39,593 bases of DNA from Oppiella nova (taxonomy: Eukaryota > Arthropoda > Arachnida > Sarcoptiformes > Oppiidae), in contig CAJPVJ010000109.1 of NCBI GenBank assembly GCA_905397405.1, positions 1-39,593 on the forward strand, in the 5' to 3' direction. A program made the position numbers and the translations under genes. The stretch's first letter is position 1. Each line of letters opens with the position of its first letter. Under the pieces are notes generated by a model. That model had not been told where the DNA came from. It ran no database searches and saw only the letters and a program-made list of their open reading frames with translations. This document shows, one piece after another, positions 35,617 to 39,593 of the stretch.

Positions 35617-36960
35617 CTATTCACACAATTTAATAAATAATATTATGATCAGTGCAATAATCTGAAAAATAAAATTTAACAATATTTAATTTTAACATAT
35701 TATTGATAGCTATATTGCAAACCTCGTATCCCTTGAATTGGTTTATAATGAATAGTTTCCAACAATAAAAGCCAATCCTTTTCACACCTATTCTCTCCAT
35801 TAATGACAATAACTATTGAAATAAAATTATATAAATTAATTTTAATGAACATAATTGTAATAATAACCCTAATTTAAAACCAAACCTTAATTTTCATTCT
35901 CGTAGTCTGTCTTATATGTCTGGAAACATAATGACAATAACTATTGAAATAAAATTATATAAATTAATTTTAATGAACATAATTGTAATAATAACCCTAA
36001 TTTAAAACCAAACCTTAATTTTCATTCTCGTAGTCTGTCTTATATGTCTGGAAACCACTAATGAATTCAATATTATATATGTTTTCATAGCTTCGGTACA
36101 GATTTTGGACGAGATTTGTATTATGAATGAAAGCATTAAGAAATAGTAACTTACAATCATAAGTAAAATTAGACTAAATATTATGGATGGACTGTAAACT
36201 ATTGTATACATGAAGCTACTTATCATAACACCAAATGTGAGCCAGATTATAAATAAGAATTTAGACCAATAAATGTCGTTATATTCACTGATTTCCATAT
36301 AAATAGCGTTCATTTGCCGTGAAATTCTTGATATAAATAAAATGTGTTGAAAAATATATTTATCGTTAATAGTGACCCAGCTTAGTATTATGTTATTTAA
36401 TATTGTGATTTTGTATTTCAGATAATATGCTAAAATATAATAATACAGTATTTGATAAAATAATATGTTCACAAAATAATTTGTAATAATAGTGAATAAT
36501 ATTGTTTGATATATAACTGTAGCTATTATTGTAATATTAATTTGTATTTTCATAACTAGGTATAAATAAAACGCCACACAAAAACCTAGGCCTACAAATG
36601 TAGCAGAATTTATGATAATCTTGATCAATTTAAATAATATTTTTGATACTTTACATAATTGATATGCCATTATTTCATCATTAATACCAATACTTTTGGG
36701 TGAAATGAGACCCGAAATCATATGAAATACTTTCAAATCCGTGGGTTTTATACCATTTCTATAGTTATGAAAATTTACTAATTCACTGCCAATAACTAAT
36801 GCTATTCCCGTTATTACTATCATGGTGAATATTACGCCAGTTCCCAATATGTAATCAAAATTACCGAGATGCATATGAGATAGGGCAGTGATTTTAATTT
36901 GACATATATGCACGTAAAATACAATTAAACATTTAATAAAATGTTGAAATAATAGTATAC
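35617..36960 (-). CDS. Gustatory-receptor-like seven-helix protein, copy 2; 5' end uncertain
   Basis: Membrane chemoreceptor-like gene. Exons: 36014 to at least 36913 (frame open to about 36960 and beyond), 35723-35812 and 35617-35661. The long exon encodes several strongly hydrophobic helices (e.g. TGVIFTMIVITGIALVIG, FLFIIWLTFGVMISSFMY, IIFSLILLMIVSYYFLML), then MKTYIILNSLVVSRHIRQTT. Splicing at AAG|GTTTGG removes the in-frame stop and gives MKIK-LLSLMERIGVKRIGF then YCWKLFIINQFKGYE and a last helix IIALIIILFIKL. That C-terminal pattern (helix, TY..LN, ERxxxxxIGFxCxxLFxxN, final helix) fits the chemoreceptor (gustatory receptor) type of arthropods, mites in particular. No ATG begins the shared segment; the real N-terminus is probably like that at 32760. 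The intron between exons 1 and 2 contains a 128-bp duplication. Confidence 0.6.
35801..36056. repeat. 128-bp tandem duplication at an exon-intron boundary of receptor copy 2
   Basis: TAATGACAATAACTATTGAA begins at 35801 and 35929; 127 bp are identical and one base separates the copies. It doubles the end of exon 1, the whole intron and the first bases of exon 2. The sister gene (38574-38649) has a single copy, so the extra copy is either recent or an assembly error. Confidence 0.93.
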
Positions 36961-38372
36961 AGTAGAAGTGGACATCAGTGCAAACAAAGTGTATGGGAAC
37001 TGGTGGTCAAATGTAAGGCCTGAATGGGGTCAACCACCAGAATAGCCAGCACTCGCACCCACACAAACACACCGACAATACAATAAAAATACCAAATATT
37101 TTGTATTTAAAGACAATACAAATGCACACAAAATCATCACTTAATTTGGACACACATTGAGTGCACTATTCGTGTCACTCATTGTCAACTAATTTTATAT
37201 TCAATTTATTTAATACTATTTGTATTTTATAATCAAAAGTTAAAATAAAACTTAATTTTGTTTTATAAATTAATTCACGACTGCAAACAAGACTTTATTT
37301 CATTTGAACGCAAAAAAGTGTTTCAAAAAACTTTAAAAACTACTCATACTTTACATTATTTACACCGTCATATTAAGAGTGAAATTCTCTACGAAATTGG
37401 TATATCACATATCCATATTTATAAGGGAAATATTTCCCAATAAAAGTGGCCACTGTAGCTGGCCACAATGCAATAGAAATTACATAGTTATATTTCTTGT
37501 AGGATGTTCAGTACAAATTAAACAAATTCCTGGTTGCCAATTGGGAATCTAGTTTGTATTTTAATAGGTTTAGTCATAATGTCCGATTTTATTTTTAAAA
37601 TATTTCCGTTATAAATATGGATATGTGGTTTAGCGATTTGGTAGAGAATTATAATCTGAATATGAAGGTATAAATAATAATATAGAAAACTCAAGATTTA
37701 AATGAAATATTGTGATTTTTCACAGTGTTTGTCACTAATTCTACATTATTTACAAGATTACTTAGGTTGATTGAATTTTCACATATATCAGCATAAATAT
37801 CTGTATAAAAATCTCTATTGAATTGATATATCACATGGGCATAATCATTATGAAAATTTTCCCGATATAAGTGGCCACTGCGCCCGAACTCGAGGTCACA
37901 GGTCAATATAAATTAGATATTCGGACTCCTCGTCCAAAGTTATATAAGAATTAATAATTATTTCCCGGGTGCCAGCTTAGGTTAAATTCGAACGTGTTCT
38001 TTGTAAAATGTAGCGTTATTTTTTAATTTTATTAAATAAATAATAATTTATTTGAAATCTTCATGTTTGAATTAGTCAGAAAAATATTTTTATTTGTTAA
38101 AATCGGTTGACATTTAATAAAATTAACATCGATTTCTATTTCTTTAAATCCCTCTAGCGGCTAAACCCTACGATGAAAGTTGCTAAATTTTACATATATT
38201 ATATATTTTAATGTCCTCTACAAGATTAGCTAATAAAATTGACCGGGCGAGCTGGTCAATTAATCCAGGTCAATTAATGGACAGAGAAACATCCTCCTTT
38301 CAATGCATTGAATTTGTGCTAAAAAAAGTAAACTCTAAAACTTAATTTTATAAATTGGATGAACGCACAGCT
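36961..38372. other. Non-coding region between receptor copies with a degenerate repeat
   Basis: Sequence left of 36961 stops matching the other receptor copies. Between 37.36 and 37.92 kb, similar segments sharing ATAAATATGGATATGTG or GTGGCCACTG occur in both orientations. The best-preserved one is listed separately. Nothing else coding is supported. Confidence 0.45.
37691..37906 (-). other. Degenerate repeat member with a short open frame, unidentified
   Basis: The minus strand reads FGRSGHLYRENFHNDYAHVI then YQFNRDFYTDIY. The segment at about 37330-37480 (minus, with stops) reads a related YGYVIYQFRREF, and 37580-37690 (plus) is related again. There is no ATG at the start and I recognise no family. 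It is probably a decayed repeat or old gene remnant present in three pieces. Confidence 0.3.
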
Positions 38373-39593
38373 CTATTCACACAATTTAATAAATAATATT
38401 ATGATCAGTGCAATAATCTGAAAAATAAAATTTAACAATATTTAATTTTAACATATTATTGATAGCTAAATTTATATTACAAACCTCGTATCCTTTGAAT
38501 TGGTTTATAATGAATAGTTTCCAACAATAAAAGCCAATCCTTTTCACACCTATTCTCTCCATTAATGACAATAACTATTGAAATAAAAATTATATCAATT
38601 AATTTTAATTAACATAATTGTAATAATAACCCTAATTTAAAACCAAACCTTAATTTTCATTCTCGTAGTGATTCTTATATGTCTGGAAACCACTAATGAA
38701 TTCAATATTATATATGTTTTCATAGCTTCCGAATAGATTTTGGACGAAATTTGTATTATGAATGAAAGCATTAAGAAATAGTAACTTACAACAATAAGTA
38801 ACATTAGACTAATTATTATGGATGGACTGTAAACTATTGTATACATGAAGCTACTTATCATAACACCAAATGTGAGCCAGATTATAAATAGGAATTTAGA
38901 CCAATAAATGTCGTTATATTCACTGATTTCCATATAAATAGCGTTCATTTGCCGTGAAATTCTTGATATAAATAAAATGCGTTGAAAAATATATTTATCG
39001 TTAATAGTGACCCAGCTTAGTATTATGTTATTTATTATTTTGATTTTGTATTTCAGATAATATGCTAAAATATAATAATACAGTATTTGATAAAATAATA
39101 TGTTTGCAAAATAATTTATAATAATAGTGATTAATATTATTTGATACATAACTGTAGCTATTATTGTAATATTAATTTGTATTTTCATAAATAGGTATAA
39201 ATACAGTACCATATAAAAGCCTACGCTTACAAATGTAGCAGAATTTATGATAATCTTGATCAATTTAAATAATATTTTTGATACTTTACATAATTTATAT
39301 GCCATTATTTCATCATTAATACCAATACTTTTGGGTGAAATGAGACCCGAAATCATATTAAATACTTTCAAATCCGTGGGTTTTATACCATTTCTATAGT
39401 TATGAAAATTTACTAATTCACTGCCAATAGCTAATGCCATTCCCGTTATTACTATCATGGTGAATGTTACGCCAGTTCCCAATATGTAATCAAAATTACC
39501 GAGATGCATATGAGATAGGGCAGTGATTTTAATTTGACATATATGCACGTAAAATACAATTAAACATTTAATAAAATGTTGAAATAATAGTAT
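38373..39593 (-). CDS. Gustatory-receptor-like seven-helix protein, copy 3; cut by window end
   Basis: Direct-orientation duplicate of copy 2, roughly nine residues in ten identical. Exons: 38649 to 39593 (still open at the edge), 38485-38574 and 38373-38417. The frame is intact and the single-copy intron (38575-38648) shows normal splice sites: donor AAG|GTTTGG, acceptor TTTCAATAG. The product ends IIALIIILFIKLCE. The duplicated block with copy 2 runs from about 38320 to the window end. The visible frame starts inside a hydrophobic segment (ILLFQHFIKCLIVFYV), so the start codon is outside; the fragment at 32543-32760 shows what it may look like. Substitutions between copies are spread along the protein without stops, which suggests both were functional after duplication. 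Confidence 0.62.

Noticed and set aside
1-39593. tRNA, rRNA and CRISPR arrays
   Set aside because: I looked for tRNA B-box-like sequences, rRNA-like stretches and regularly spaced short repeats on both strands and found none; weak tRNA genes could escape a reading by eye.

Overview
The window is eukaryotic, AT-rich and mostly non-coding. It has spliced genes with short GT-AG introns, many (CT)n/(GA)n microsatellites and animal-only gene families (an Msx homeobox gene, an epsinR gene, a BBIP1 gene, a NuMA-like gene). The gustatory-receptor-like genes at the right end carry a C-terminus of the arthropod chemoreceptor type. My best guess is an arthropod, probably a chelicerate such as a mite. 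The species cannot be fixed from the sequence alone.

Layout. 1-10.4 kb: non-coding, with an inverted repeat at the left edge, a promoter-like CRE/CCAAT/TATA cluster near 0.55 kb, microsatellites and one unidentified coding exon (4583-4752, minus). 10.4-12.4 kb: a four-exon Msx/Drop homeobox gene on the minus strand, homeodomain split over three exons including a 39-nt micro-exon. 12.4-21.3 kb: non-coding DNA with microsatellites, interleaved inverted repeats, two 128-bp tandem duplications and one weak exon candidate (18859-19040, minus). 21.3-23.5 kb: a complete five-exon epsinR/CLINT1 gene (plus), with a perfect CRE about 245 bp upstream of its start codon. 24.0-24.2 kb: a single-exon BBIP1 (BBSome subunit) gene (minus). 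24.8-31.2 kb: a long minus-strand coiled-coil gene with a NuMA-like C-terminal motif and a tandem array of ~162-residue repeats; its frame breaks three times. 32.3-39.6 kb: a rearranged region with a short mitochondrial-type N-terminus (plus) abutting a truncated receptor 5' exon (minus), a truncated inverted receptor copy, and two near-complete receptor copies in direct orientation, the last running off the window.

The genes do not form a functional cluster: a transcription factor, a clathrin adaptor, a ciliary trafficking subunit, a probable spindle/cortex coiled-coil protein and chemoreceptors are simply neighbours.

The most important structural observation is that five separate tandem duplications have a period of exactly 128 bp (14662, 20106, 26000, 27442 and 35801), and one inverted repeat has arms of about 128 bp. 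A shared length at unrelated places points to unmerged contig overlaps in the assembly rather than biology. It would explain two of the three frame breaks in the coiled-coil gene and a disrupted intron in a receptor gene. I found no convincing new biological system. The best candidates for follow-up are the repeat-expanded NuMA-like protein, the split Msx homeodomain, the unknown exon at 4.6 kb and the receptor rearrangements.
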